Shown here one piece after another: positions 33,519-45,457 of a DNA stretch of 64,000 nt. Positions within the stretch are counted from its first letter, which is position 1; every line of letters starts with the position of its first letter. The notes beneath the pieces are model-generated. The model saw nothing but the letters and a program-made list of their open reading frames with translations, ran no database searches and was not told where the DNA came from. The position numbers were made by a program, and so were the translations under genes. Origin of the DNA: Actinostola sp. cb2023 (lineage: Eukaryota; Cnidaria; Anthozoa; Actiniaria; Actinostolidae); assembly GCA_033675265.1 (NCBI GenBank), contig JAUJYZ010000785.1:62001-126000 (forward strand), in the 5' to 3' direction.

Positions 33519-33816
33519 CATTCTCGTCCCCAGACCCTTCTCAGCTTTCTAACGAAATATCGAAGGCTCTGGTAAGAGACGTCTCAAGCCTCAATTTGAT
33601 TGGTCGAAATAATTCCATGCGTAATTAGCGACAAATATGCACAACTACAATAATATGCAAAGAGAATACGAATTTTGGCACTTTTCAAGTCTTCCGTATT
33701 TTTTAAGTCATCTTTTAACACTGCCACAGCACATGGGATTCCTGTTTTTGCCAATTTGGATATCTGCTCCTTCGATTTTTCGTTAGAAAGCTGAGAAGGG
33801 TCTGGGGACGAGAATG
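33519..33816. mobile_element. 298-bp MITE with 9-bp duplication ATTAGCAAG
   Basis: Ends CATTCTCGTCCCCAGACCC and its complement, continuing with CTCAGCTTTCTAACGAAA. ATTAGCAAG occurs at 33510-33518 and 33817-33825. The duplication length fits hAT- or MULE-type elements. No ORF. Confidence 0.85.
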
Positions 33817-33885
33817 ATTAGCAAGCTTGGCGGATTGTTTTCTATCGTTGAAAGTCGCTAATCCCGGCGAATCGCGATCATATAC

Positions 33886-34175
33886 ACCTATTTCAAAAAA
33901 GGTTGTAGAGGACATCAGGTCATAGGCAATAGGTTATACATGGTTCCAAGACCGAACTGCATTATGGTAACAGCTTGAATGGCATGTATCATGCCAGAAG
34001 TATTTCATAAAATTCGATTCAAAATGTTGACATTGAAATAGGTACGATATCATATAGCCTTTCATACCGTTTTATCTATTCAATATGTTACCATAATGCA
34101 GTTCGGTCTTGGAACGACGTATAACCTATTGCCCATGGGCTGATGTCCTCGACAATCTTTTTTGAAATAGGTGTA
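33886..34175. repeat. ~290-bp palindromic MITE
   Basis: Arms share ACACCTATTTCAAAAAA, GACATCAGSYCATRGGCAATAGG and CCAAGACCGAACTGCATTAT in inverse orientation. Confidence 0.8.
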
Positions 34176-34377
34176 AACATCTTGAAAGCCATTTAAGGTA
34201 TTGAAATATATTTTCAAGTTTGTTTTAGTGACATGTACATAAAGTAGTCTTGATTCTTTCTTTCTTCTTTTGACGAAGGGAGATCAAATTTATCGCTTAT
34301 TTGTCGAATTCAACCTCAAGGTTATGGCGCGCGATCTGTTTGTATGAGAATTGATTGTTGATCAAAAACTTTTCAGT

Positions 34378-34556
34378 TGCCATATGATTACAAGAAAATC
34401 ATATGGGTTCTCGTTCAGTTTGAAAAAGTATCACTTGTACTGTTCAAAAGCTAGGCTCGTGCAATTTGTAAAACCTAGCTTTTGAACTGCACTCGTAATA
34501 TTTTTTCCAAACTGCACTTGAACCCATACGATTTCCTATACGAATCCGCTCTGCTT
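34378..34556. repeat. Short palindromic MITE
   Basis: CATATGG..TCTCGTTCAGTTTG and CAAAAGCTAGGCTCGTGCA are mirrored at 34480-34556. It lies just upstream of the next foldback element. Confidence 0.65.
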
Positions 34557-34582
34557 GATAGCACATGGTGGTCATGTTTGAC

Positions 34583-35388
34583 CACAGGTAGCCCAAGCAA
34601 TAAACATTCTGCAGTGAATCTAAAAAAATAGAAAAATTAAACGTCAATGAAATGAAAAATGGCTTTGTATTTTGTTGTATTATTTATAGATAAAGTCATT
34701 TCAGGTAGTTTTATCCACATTAGACGCTGTTTTTATAATTTTCCCCCCTAAGTACTATAGTACTATACAGTGATAAGGCAGGAAACTACTACCACTAGCT
34801 CCAACGGCAACCACTCGATTTTTACTCCAAAAATCCCTCAATTACACCAATAACTCCGCAGCGCCAAAGGACGATCATGGGACATTCCCAAACTCTTACC
34901 TTGATCCAAAACATCGGAGCTAACGGCATATTTTCTGCTCGTTTCATGCTATGAACGATCCAAATTTGACTTCGTCTCAACCGTGTTTCACCAAGATGTA
35001 CTACCAGGTCACATGATCATAGCATGAAACGAGCAGAAAATATGTCATTAGTTTCGATTTTTTTGGATCAAAGTAAGAGTTTGGGAATGTCCCATTATCG
35101 TCCTTTGGTGCTGCGGAGTTTTTGGGGGCAATTGAGGGATTTTGGGGGTAAAAATCGAGCGGCAGCCATTGGAGCTAGCGCTTGTAGTTTCCTGCCTTGT
35201 CACTGCATAGTACTGGGGGGGGGGGGGGGGGGGGGGGGGGGGATAATAAAAACAGCGTCTGATGTGGATAATACTACATGAAATGACTTCATCTGTAAAA
35301 CAAGATACAAAGATACAAAGCCATTTTTCATTTCATTGACGTTTTTATTTTTCTAATTTTTTTAGGTTCATGGCTTGGGCTGCCTGTG
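34583..35388. mobile_element. Foldback element, 7-bp duplication GTTTGAC, CACAGG ends
   Basis: Ends CACAGGTAGCCCAAGC and GCTTGGGCTGCCTGTG, flanked by GTTTGAC at 34576-34582 and 35389-35395. Arms are ~390 bp, almost without spacer (centre near 34985). They include CCAAAGGACGATCATGGGAC and the inverse. A G-run at about 35215-35242 replaces a C-run in the left arm. No ORF of interest. Confidence 0.88.
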
Positions 35389-35798
35389 GTTTGACCACCA
35401 TTTGGGGCCAGATAACTAGATTCATAGATTTTTATCAGCGGATTGAAACCCAGCAATAACAGGGTAGCAAAGGGGGTGTTGTGATCGCGCGTCACGTGTA
35501 ACCCCTCTGCTACCCTGCAATAACCGAGGTTGAAACCGAGGTTGAGTATGTAATAAGTCTATTTATCCTTGTAACTTTTTTTAAGTAGTTACACATGTAT
35601 GTATGTCGCTTTCTTTTCTTTGCAATATTGTTTATTCCTAAATGAAATAAAGAATAACAATTTTAAAAATTGCATCAAAACATTGATAATAACATAGTAA
35701 CTGTTGGTTAACTGAATCTACTTAGCATATATGAAAGCTACAATCTAAAGGGCTGCTTGTGTTAAAAGTGGCAATGTATTTGTGTTGTTTTGTTTTAG

Positions 35799-35900
35799 AG
35801 GTCTTCTTCAGATGAGGACAGAAGGTTGACAGAAATACAGAAGCAAATTATAGAAACTACCAATAAAAACAGAGTTCGATTTAGGATTTCGAATTCAATG
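35799..35900 (+). CDS. Candidate host-gene exon (charged, 34 codons)
   Basis: A pyrimidine-rich TTTGTTTTGTTTTAG precedes an open stretch reading RSSSDEDRRLTEIQKQII, then TNKNRVRFRISNSM, ending at a GTAGGT donor. Length 102 nt, phase 0 at both ends, so it can join the exon at 45668 in frame across an intron full of transposons. No domain recognised. Exon status is inference from splice signals only. Confidence 0.35.
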
Positions 35901-35904
35901 GTAG

Positions 35905-37289
35905 GTAAATAATGTAATCATGACAAGACTTATGGATGACTTAAAGAAACGTTGATTCCACGTTGAATTTCACCTGAAAAGCAATATGGCACGAATCGCG
36001 ATGAGTGCGACATTGGCTTTTCGAGTGAAATTGAACGTGGAATTCACGAGTCCTCCGATGAATTTTCCTTCAATAGCATTCTCTTTTTTTTAAGAAAAGA
36101 AGAAACATGTTTGGAAAAGCATCTTAATTTTGAGTCGCTATATCGCGCGTCGCAAAGAAAGCCAGTGCAGTGTTCAGTCTTTCGCTACGCTAGCCAATAG
36201 GAATCAAGCAAAATTGAATGCAAATTTAGTTTATTTGAAAGACAACATTTGTTTTCTTCGACCGTTTTACCTTGAACATCTACATTTACGGACAATGTAC
36301 CGACAACAGAAACACCATAGACACGGATATCATTCATAGTTAACGAAAACTACATTGTAGTTATAACAAAAAGACTAAAAGCGATGATACGCTGTTTGCA
36401 TGGGAGCGAAGTTGTCTCAACTTTTCACAATCGCTGAATCAGTCCTGTCCAATAAAAACCTTGTTAGTACGTATACTTTTCTGATGCTTGAAGGTAATCG
36501 GAAAAAAATATTACAGCCATTCTAACGGTGGACGTCAATCATATGCTCGATTGTTTTCCTTCTCGTTTCTTTGTTTCTTGGGAAAAATAACAAGAAAAAG
36601 GAACAATAACATGAGTCAGAGCGAATTTTATTATCCAGGCCGATAAGTCCTATCCACCGGCTAAAAACGATGCAGTTATCCAATAAATTATATCCGTTGG
36701 ATAGGACTTATCCGATGGATAGCGACGTGTCTAAACCGAGCCGTAGGCGAGTGTTATGTTAGACCAATATCACACGGAAAACGTTTTATATTTGTTTTGT
36801 AAAATAACGAGACACAAAATTATATTAAAGGTGAATTAAAACAACTTTATTAGCCGCTAATTATTAACTGCTAAATTCTCCTTACATCAAAAATATTTGA
36901 ACAGCCAATCAGCGTTCGTTTAATGTGAACCGAGCTTGAGTTTGTGGTGCCGGATCAAGTAAAACACGGAAAAGCGTCAGTGCAGTGATACCTGGAAACT
37001 CAGACAATAATTATTATGCACCATGACAACCAATAAAGGGTATTTTTAACTCAGAATATCAAGTTTTCAGGCTAAGTGTCCATCATCATGTAGGATAATA
37101 ATTAATGGCAAAAATGTCTGAATATCAGTCCACTGAATACGTAAATACAGATAATACAGTTTCTTGTTTATCTGTGCCCTTAATGGAGTCATTTTAATCT
37201 CACTGTTCAATAATTAAATTAGATAAGCTTTATAATTATTAACCACATAAATTTAAATTCATGTTCAATTAATCCAATGGGGGAGTGCA
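35905..37289. other. Intron-like non-coding stretch
   Basis: Contains a short imperfect palindrome near 35950-36045 (CGTTGATTCCACGTTGAATT and inverse) and a relic of the TATCC-type MITE at 36640-36725. It also has an R1-like junction (AAAACGTTTTATATTTGTTTT) near 36778. No gene is seen. Confidence 0.5.
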
Positions 37290-38949
37290 TGCCTGATGAT
37301 CAATTGCAGGGGAAAATTACTAGGAGAGTCCATCTCTTAATATACGTGTTCCCATCACCTTGTTAGCTTGGCTATTTTTTAGCAACAAGTTGTGATTGGT
37401 TGATTCCGTTCCGATTGTTTCATCGCGATGGGACTCACGATGATACGATTGACAATGGTGTAAAATCAAGAGAATATAGATAATTTCTGTCATTTAGAGG
37501 ACGATATCCTTTCCAAATTGAAACCCTACCCGGTACTTCTGATTACGCTATGTAAAATTTGCTAACAAAGTTATCCAACGCCGTGAAATCACGAATAACC
37601 GCGAAAAAATATAGAAAAATCAAAAGCCGAGAAAGAAAGCAAGGTTTTTACAAGAGAAAAAATCGATCCACTCAAATAAATTATCTTAAGCTCATCAGAT
37701 CCAACTATTCACAAGATCATGCATGTGCTTTGTCCTGGCATAATTAAGAAATGAAACACAAATCTATGGCAAACAAAACTGACTTCAAGTCCCAACACGA
37801 GTCGTCGGTCAGTTTATTGCAAATGTTTTGAGAAACGACAATAATCAAGCGACAAATTTTCAATGACTCAAAATCAGTCAAACAACTGAGAGGCAGTTCA
37901 AGGGTGGAAGAATAAGAATCCTCACACACTTTGCAGTCGTTGGCGGGGGAAAAAAAGAACCATAATCTATGCACGCTTTACATTCAGTAATCTTGTTTGA
38001 ATCCCACGTATTTGTTGACTCAGTTTCACTCTCAGGTTGTTGTTTTCTGTTGTTGTTTTATTTTTTAACTCCTAAAACACTCGAGATAGTAATAAATACG
38101 AGCCACCAAATAGATCCAAAGCGATTCAAATGTGTTTGAAGGAAAGTTTTAGACGATATTTCGTCTTTGAACGTGTTTTTGAAGCAGCTGTTCTGTGTTC
38201 ATCGTGAATCAAGGCCTGTAAGCACATTTATTTCATGTTCTAGATTTGTAAAGCGAGACCGACGTATCCTCTTTTTTCGTCGAATTCAGAACTTTCAATC
38301 AACATCAATCGATTCCATCTTTTCCTGGGAATACTCCCTAATTATTCAAAACAATAAACGAAGAACTGGAAATACAAATATCAGCGACACTCAGGAGGCT
38401 TGTAGTTGTAGTTGTACTTGTAGTTCTTGGTTTCCATGTTGAGTTGAGTCAGTCCTGACTCACCGGCGAAGTTTGTTTGACTCTTTTCAAACTTGACAGG
38501 CCCATTGTAAAGAAATCAATCCCTTACGGTGTTATATGAAGAGATTTCACGTAATAGCGAACTTTGAGCGGTTTGTAATCGTTAAATGAATTGGATATAA
38601 TAGGTTTTAACTGAACGGGTTTTCTTGACTTTCTTGTTTGAATCAGATTGAGCATATTTCTTATTTACATAAATGGCGGGAAACCGCGCGGCGCTTACAA
38701 AATCAAAACTTCAAAAGCCACATTTAAAAAGCAAAAAATAGCCATATCAAAAACGATTTATCAATTGAATTTAATGTTCATGTAGCTGTGGTATAAAATG
38801 TTCATCGACGAAGGAGATGTCCGCCATGTTTACTGCAAGTGACGTCATTGACATCCAACCAATCATAGCTTGTTGCTAAAAATAGCTAACAATCTGATAG
38901 ATCTAAGGGAATTAGGAAAGATGGACTCCCCTAGTAATTTTCCCCTGTC
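37290..38949. mobile_element. Inverted-repeat element of unknown class adjoining the ISL2EU element
   Basis: 37.30-37.40 kb (CTAGGAGAGTCCATCTC, then TAGCAACAAGTTGTGATTGG) is the inverse of 38.86-38.95 kb. The interior is A+T-rich. A minus frame at 37744-37974 (CKVCEDSYSSTLELPLSCLTD) has a Cys pair and could be a transposase scrap, but I cannot assign it. The right end touches the ISL2EU target. Confidence 0.5.
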
Positions 38950-39053
38950 AATTGCCCATTTCAAAAACGAGCGGGGAACTGGGGCGAATTTAGTGTCGCA
39001 AAGGATTCTGGGATCGTTTCCAGGGACGCTTGCGTTTCTTGTACTGAAGAAAC

Positions 39054-40345
39054 ATGGAGGATAAGGTCATAGAGAGTCAAAACAAGACACAATTTACACT
39101 TAATGAAGAAGATATTCCCGGAGCAAAGTTGCTAAAACCACCTGAGGAATGTAATTGCTCTGTTTTGCGAAGATGGTTGCTCTGTAGAGGAGCAAAAACA
39201 AGTGGAAAACTTGCTGATCTCAGACTAAGGTACGATCGTGTCGTCTACATGTACATGTATATGTGTTGAAAGTTTAATCATTTGAAACGCCAAAGGTTTC
39301 ACGGGTACTTGGTAAAGTTAACAGTAGAAGATGTAAATATTAAAACGATATATTTTGTTTCTTGTAGGGTCAATTATTATATCCAAAACAAGCTAGATAC
39401 AAAGTATTTACGCGATCCAGATGGCGGCCTTCATGTTCTTAGAAAAAAAGCTGAAGCTGGCCTTCTCCCCCAATCTTCTCCAGAAGAATTACAAAGTTAT
39501 CCCACTGAGGGATACAGCGTTGACTTATCCAAGATTCCTAAAATTACGTTTGGAACTGTCTGGAAGTTTATGATAGATAGCATGGAATGGAAAAGACAGC
39601 TGTCCACTGCCAAGCCCCTAGTAAAAGGCTACAATTTCTTTATGTCAAAGCATGTCCTATCTGTGTATCACCTTTTCAAAGACTCTAAGCATTACATCAA
39701 GAGCCAGGTCTTACCTTCTATGAAGAAAAGTGTGGTTTATTCTTGTTTTCTCAAAATGTCTTCTCTTGGCTTTGTCCTCTCAGCTAAATGTGGGTGCCCA
39801 GCAGGTGTGGATGGGAGATGTAACCATGTTTGTGCCACACTGTTTCTCTTGGATTCATTTTGCAAGAAAAAGGGGTTAAAATCCTGTTCTGATGATGATG
39901 TTTCGTGCACTTCAAAACCGTGTCAATGGAATGTGCCACGCAAGAGAAAGGGATCCGTTGAACCAATCTCTACTATGAAATTCAGAAAGCATGACTACAC
40001 AAGAGAAACAAAGTTGTGGATCCTGTGTGTGAAAAACCTGTGCAGAGTGAACCACTTGTTGGACATGATTGGAGCAAGGAGAGATTGCAGGGACTATTTC
40101 ACAAGCTTAAGGAAATTGAACAGAAGACAAAGCAGTCAATAGGATGGTGTCACATTCTGCCTCAGGATATTCCAGAGAAGTGTTCCTCAGAGGTTGACAA
40201 TGGGCTTCTTTCTCCAATCAAGATGAAAGACAGTCCTGTTTCTATACAAGGAATTAAAGAGAGGATTGAACGTGTAAAATGTAAGCTATTTGTAGGTCCT
40301 GAACAAGCTGCAGAGATTGAGGAAGTAACCAAAATCAGTCATTGA
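39054..40345 (+). CDS. SAP + SWIM zinc-finger protein of the ISL2EU element (exons 1-2, frameshifted)
   Basis: Exon 1 (39054-39229) encodes a SAP-like DNA-binding motif, LRRWLLCRGAKTSGKLADLR. A GT-AG intron (39230-39367) joins it in frame to NYYIQNKLDTKYLRDPDGG. A SWIM zinc finger follows, KCGCPAGVDGRCNH (CxC...CxH). The exon 2 frame runs to 40142, but the better continuation (VVDPVCEKPVQSEPLVGHDW, KLKEIEQKTKQSIGWCH) is in another frame from about 40010 to 40345. A one-base indel near 40005-40012 is therefore likely. The SWIM module probably binds DNA or protein beside the YqaJ nuclease encoded downstream. The role in transposition is inferred from the family. Confidence 0.75.
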
Positions 40346-40623
40346 GTAAATCATGGCATTTGTAGTCCTTAAAGTGCTTATGAACAAGTGAATAGTGGGA
40401 TGTTTCAGTGTTTTGTGATTTGAGCTTCGCATTTGCGAGTTATAAAGGTTTGAAATCGTGATATGCTAATTCGGTGACGTCAAAGAAGGCTTTTGCTGTA
40501 ACTTATTTATATTTTTTCAAGTATTTGCTCTTTTCTGAAATAGAAAAAAAAGGTTAAATCTTTTATATAAGTTGTAGAATAACTTTTTGAAGTAAACAAA
40601 GATCAGTCATTGAGTAAATCATG
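40322..40623 (+). repeat. Direct repeat of ~35 bp bracketing a 267-bp block inside the SWIM/YqaJ gene
   Basis: GAAGTAACCAAA-ATCAGTCATTGAG...(40322-40355) recurs as GAAGTAAACAAAG-ATCAG...(40589-40623), with 22 identical bases at the 3' side. The block between has stops in the coding frames. It may be an insertion, a tandem duplication, or an intron created by duplication. Confidence 0.7.
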
Positions 40624-41315
40624 ATGCCTCCTTTGACGTCCAGCACGACAATACAGCAAATGCGAACTGCATCACAAAATGTTACCGAGCCGCAGTAAGC
40701 CTTAAGGACACAACATCACCCACCAAGGCTATCAATGACATTTTATATGCTAAAGTTTTGCCTACAAAGCAGATGAAAAAGGGATTAGAAATGGAATCAG
40801 AAATAATGGCCAGATATATAGAACATCAGCATAAATGTGGACATAAGGACCTTTCAGTAGAAAAATCAGGCCTAATTGTTGGAAAGTTTGAGGATGGCTT
40901 CTTAGGTGCAAGCCCGGATGGTCTTGTGTGTGATCCTTCTGTCCCTGACAGTAAAGGTCTTCTGGAAATGAAATACATTGAGACACAGCAGGATGAAAGC
41001 TTGGAAGATGCTTTGGTTCGGAAGCATGTTTGTGTGAGAAGAGATGACAGCACCCATTCTATTAACAGAAAGCACAAATATTTTTATCAAGTTCAACAAG
41101 GGATGTACCTAACTGAGACTAAGTGGACAGATTTTGTTGTTCTTGGATCACAAAGCCCTGGAATTTTTGTTGAAAGGTTATGCCATGACCCTTTGTGGTG
41201 GGAGAACATTAAGATAAAGCTTGGAGCCTTTTATCATAATTACATTTTACCAGAAATAGCATACCCTAAGATTAAATATGGACAGCCAAGAATTCATTTT
41301 CCCAGAAGTCAGTAG
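40624..41315 (+). CDS. YqaJ-like exonuclease domain of the ISL2EU element
   Basis: The frame is open from about 40610. ANCITKCYRAAVSLKDTT, then GLEMESEIMARYIEHQHK, and the PD-(D/E)xK nuclease core: GASPDGLVCD supplies the Asp and GLLEMKY the Glu-x-Lys. KYFYQVQQGMYLTETKWTDF follows, typical of lambda-exonuclease/YqaJ folds. The protein would be the C-terminal half of the SAP-SWIM product upstream. All apparent catalytic residues are intact. Ends at TAG 41313-41315 after FPRSQ. Confidence 0.8.
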
Positions 41316-42540
41316 CTAATAATAATAATTTCAATTCACTTGTCCATTCTCAGTCAATTTAGTTTATTTTCCATGTAAACCCTGAAAACATCAAGACAGT
41401 AGTTTTAAGTGATATTTACTGCATGAGCGACCGTGTTGTATCGGTAGATATAGATCCGAGCCGTAGGCGAGGATCTATATCTCCGATACAACACGGACGC
41501 GAATGCTGTAAATGGCTTCTAAACCTCCATCCCAATTTACCTTGATTTAAAACAGCATTACACGAAATCTAAGCAAATAACACAAGAAAATTACAGAACT
41601 TTCTTGTAAAGGTACTTTTGACGTCACTGTCATGCGCAGGATACACCTCAAGTCATCCCACATTGGAAATAGCTTTTGTATTTGTAAATAGGAAGCCGTA
41701 ATGATATTCGTAACTTGCTGTCGGTGCTATGCAAAGGTCAATGATACGAGTAAATGAGACCTTTGCATGATCTGTGTCAGTTCTATATCACATAGAACTG
41801 CATGATGAATAAAACATTAGTGTTGTATCAGTGATACAGCATTAATGTTTTATTCATTAGGTCTGTATCACTGATACAGCACTGATGTTTTATTCATCAG
41901 TGTCTGTATCGGGGTATACAGAACCATGCATGTGACCGATTCAACCAACCTGGTTGGATCAATTGCTCATGAATTATTAATGAGGTTTAGAATAAGAATT
42001 ATAATATTCATTAATAATTAATTAGGCAGCTGTCCAATTTGTGCTCAGCATTATGTATATGTCTCAATGAGCAATCAACTCTATTCACAAACTAGTCAAG
42101 TATGATACGAAACTAGTCAAGTATAATACGAAACTAGTCAAGTATAATACGAAACTGCCTTCATTGATTAGTGCGGTCAAGCAATCGGAATGAGAATTGA
42201 ATGCTAAAAGAACAGTTATTTAATTATTATATTATTTTCATCTCAATCAGATTGACTACAATTCTGGTTGAAACGCCTACCTGGTTCAAACAATGATTAA
42301 ACAATATCATAAGTAATTTACAATATTCGTGACAATGTTGTATCTTATTTACAATCTTATTTACAATCTTATGTACATGAAGTGCAATTTTTATAAGATG
42401 GTTAGAGTGCAAACACTAAATCCATGCATCACTTAATTATTTAAACAATAGAAATGTCCCTATTAAATTAGTGCTAAATAGTACTATTTATGGTGCAAGG
42501 ATTTAGTATTTGCATTCTATTATGATTACTATGTTATCTG
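41316..42540. repeat. ISL2EU non-coding middle with palindromes and a 21-bp triplicate
   Basis: About 41428-41510 is an inverted repeat around GAGCCGTAGGCGAGG (GTGTTGTATCGG...CCGATACAACAC). 41795-41925 repeats GTATCAGTGATACAGC and TTTTATTCAT words in both orientations. 42090-42152 holds three tandem copies of AACTAGTCAAGTATAATACGA. No gene is seen between the convergent coding regions. Confidence 0.7.
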
Positions 42541-42547
42541 TAAATTA

Positions 42548-43374
42548 TCAAGAGACAAGAGGTGGTAAAAAATTGCTCAATGCACCAATAACAATTAAAA
42601 TATCTGAAGCATAAGGTGCCATAGTAATGGGAATCCTCCGGTCTAATATATGCCAGTTTTTGATTCTCTCCATGAGGCGTTCAACATGTATCCGAAGACT
42701 AGCTATGGCCTTGTTCCTGTTGCTTTCCTCACTTGAAAATTGTTTTTTTCCTTTGAGAAAAGCTGGAATTACCAATGATGCACCAACAGATGCTAGCTCA
42801 TCTTGTACATTGAACCCTTTGTCAGCCATGACAGCATCCCCAGGTGTAAGAATGTTCAAAAAATTACTCTTGATTGTAATCTCTTTATCAGAGGTACTGC
42901 CAGGAAAGAAGTCACTAACAAATGCTAGAACTCCACTTGGTGTAATAGCAAGCAATGCCTTCATTGTGGGTCTGCTCTTGTATGAAGAGTAACATGCTGA
43001 TTGATTGTTTAAAGCAGATGGTCTCTCCATCTCTATCTCAGTGCAATCCACCACAATAACTACACCAGGGAAAAGGTCCTTAAATGGCTGAGGGCTATAT
43101 TGTTTAAGGTTTCCTTTTCTGGTAATCTTATCAGAGGACCAAATTCTGCTCGTAGGAATCTCAGCCATGTTCGTATTATATTCGAAACAGTTCCTATGGC
43201 TATCCCAAAGCGATGGGCCAAATCTCTTTCAAAGAGTCCAAGTCTCAGTCGCATGAGAACTAATACAAATTCTTGAAAGTGAGAGAGTGATCGTGGTCTC
43301 CCAATCTTTGGGGTATGTCCACGTTGTGTCGTCTCTAAGTCGTTGGTTCGATCCTCAATAATTTCGAAGCACAT
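42548..43374 (-). pseudogene. Harbinger-type DDE transposase (catalytic part), frameshifted
   Basis: Two overlapping minus-strand frames. 43374-43060 carries the helix-turn-helix region (FQEFVLVLMRLRLGLFERDLA, FGIAIGTVSNIIRTWLRFL). 43168-42548 carries the DDE core: VVDCTEIEMERPS (first Asp), AVMADKGFNVQDEL (second Asp) and RIHVERLMERIKNWHIL (Glu). The junction lies near 43085-43115. Motif text matches the DDE_4/HARBI1 group closely. Catalytic residues are intact, but the frame is broken, so no functional protein is expected. Confidence 0.85.
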
Positions 43375-43399
43375 CCTTAACTTAGCATATCGTAACTTT

Positions 43400-44048
43400 G
43401 AAGACCAGTGTAAAATTCAATGTCACTGTCACTTGCTTTATACTTTTCAATGTCGAAACGACCTTGCTTTCTCATGTCGCCCTTCAATTTCGTGATTTCT
43501 GCTTTTAACGTCTCGAGTTCTTGGCGAAGAAGTTTATTTTAATCTTTGAGTAGTCCGTTTTCTTGTTGGAGTAGTTTGTTTAGCTCACAAGAGCATGACT
43601 CCAAATCTGTTTGAGTATCAGTGGAAATAGAGGCAGGAATCTCATCTCTTTCAGGGGTTTGTTGTTCCGTCTCCATGGATTCAGTTAGACTTAGAGTTAG
43701 AGACACTTCAGATTCGCTGTTTCCCTGATAATCCACGGTCACTTTCTTACGTTTGTACGAAGCAATCTTCTCTGGACTGAACTTCTTGATTGCTCTTCTC
43801 TTTGGCGTTTGTACAGTCCACGGAAACAATGTTGGAAGGTGAGTTCTGCTTAGCTTTTCACCTCCTTCCCAGTGATCGGCACAGATTCTGGTACTCGGTG
43901 AATTCAACTTCAGACTGTCATTACGAAGGATAACTACGTATTTTCGACGAAGTTCAGGGTCCGTTGGAATACAGTAAAACTTGAAATTGGATGGCTTGTT
44001 TCGATGGCTATTACTACAGCCAGGAATACAGCAATTTAACTTCGTCAT
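43400..44048 (-). pseudogene. THAP-domain N-terminus of the ISL2EU transposase, with in-frame stop
   Basis: Starts at ATG 44048. THAP C2CH zinc module: CCIPGCSNSH near residue 6, RICADHWEGGEK for the C-x2-H pair, and LPTLFPW resembling the AVPTIF box. A coiled-coil follows (ELNKLLQQENGLLKD), then an in-frame TAA at about 43539-43541. The heptad pattern carries on immediately (NKLLRQELETLKAEITKLKG) to GLQSYDMLS, where a frameshift near 43385 leads into the helix-turn-helix part. THAP domains bind element ends in THAP transposases. Confidence 0.85.
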
Positions 44049-44169
44049 TTTCGATATTCTCTATTATGTTGTTATAAACTCAGCTGAATGTGTCCCTGGT
44101 AACGATCCCAGACTCCTTTGCGACACTAAATTCGCCCCAGTTCCCCGCTCGTTTTTGAAATGGGCAATT

Positions 44170-44171
44170 CT

Positions 44172-44204
<33 letters not shown>

Positions 44205-44237
44205 CCTCTTCTTCTTCTTCTTCTTCTTCTTCTTTAT
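44170..44237. repeat. TTC microsatellite
   Basis: (TTC)n abuts the right AT duplication of the ISL2EU element. The poly-Leu/Phe frame through it is an artefact. Confidence 0.85.
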
Positions 44238-44391
44238 ATGAGATTTGTTTGACCATTATAGTTTCGGAGGGCTTTTTAAAGTACTTTAGGTGATGTTGAC
44301 TATTTATCTAACTATTGACAGTGAGACTATTAAAACGACTTTAAAACACTGTAGCAGAACAAATATAAATGTGTTAAACCCCTGATACTTC

Positions 44392-44563
44392 TATCTCACT
44401 TTCATGCAGATACCTAATCAATGACAGTCGTCAAACATGTCAAATGCAATCGACCAATCAGCGAAGGGGGATCGTCTTACTAAATTCGCTGATTGGTCGA
44501 TTGCAGTTGACATGTTTGACGACTGTCATTGATTAGGTGTCTGCATGAAAGTGAGATTCGTAA
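44392..44563. repeat. ~170-bp palindromic MITE
   Basis: TCTCACTTTCATGCAGA, AATCAATGACAGTCGTCAAACATGTC and CAATCGACCAATCAGCGAA are mirrored around a short centre. An ATT run follows at 44715-44745. Confidence 0.85.
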
Positions 44564-44714
44564 CGGCTGCGACCAGAGGCTTTGCTTTTCTTTCACGCTG
44601 CTTCGTAGCTCGCATTACGCCGCTTCGCGGCGTACAAACATCGTGTTCAAGATTATAGGGTTTGACAAAGCCTCTGGAACCAGGGTAAGACTTCGGTTAA
44701 TGCGTTTTAAAGAA

Positions 44715-44747
<33 letters not shown>

Positions 44748-45457
44748 TTGGTCACAAATCATGGCGGAGAGTTGTTTTGCTTTTGTAAAAACTTCATGGT
44801 TTTGTAACGTTTATAAGCTAAAGTCAAGAAATAAAGATTTTCCAGATTTTAGTCCAGAAAAGAAAGAATTCCGGTCTTTGCATATGCTCTGCTCATGCGC
44901 AGAGTCGAGGACATAGCATCCCACATGTGTTGGATGCTTGAGTAGCATGGAGTAGCCAGCTTTCAGCTTAAACATAATTCGGACAGAGTGGTCCCAGTGA
45001 TTGGGGGACTGGGGACGATCAGAGTCTCCATTCTCTAATTTTCCCGATGGATTTCTGTATTGTCTTACTAAATTTCCCGGTCGGAAAATTGGAGAAGGGA
45101 GATTTAGTGGTTTGTATGTATGTACAAAAGAAACCGAGGCGATCATGGTATTACAATAAGGTATGCTTCCATAGCCTTGAGATCCCTATTCGTCAGTTTA
45201 ACACTTTTATCGTCGTGAATCTAAGCATCGAAAGATCTAGTTTCTAATTGAATGAAAGAACAAACTAATAATAATAACAACTATGGAGAAGTACTGCAAC
45301 TGATGAATATTTCGGCATGCTATGAACTGTAGTTGTGATTTACAATAGTCAACTCAGTATGTACACTTGGTCACAATAGAGAAATTGACAAGACACAATC
45401 TGTAAAACAACTAAGATGTCTTATGATACAAGATAAATAGAGTGTTGCTGCATGCTT

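Larger units (their letters stand above)
38953..44166. mobile_element. ISL2EU-type PIF/Harbinger DNA transposon, decayed
   Basis: Inverted ends start TGCCCATTTCAAAAACGAGC and extend about 75 bp (38953-39026 and 44093-44166). Both are bordered by AT (38951-38952 and 44167-44168). Gene content: SAP, SWIM and YqaJ-exonuclease coding on plus; THAP plus DDE_4-type transposase on minus. As I recall the ISL2EU group, a 2-bp AT duplication, a THAP-Harbinger transposase and a second YqaJ-bearing protein are its hallmarks. Frameshifts and stops in both genes mean it is no longer autonomous. Confidence 0.85.

Noticed and set aside
37744..37974. Transposase-like minus frame with CKVCEDSYSS
   Set aside because: A single Cys pair and short length; not enough to assign a family.
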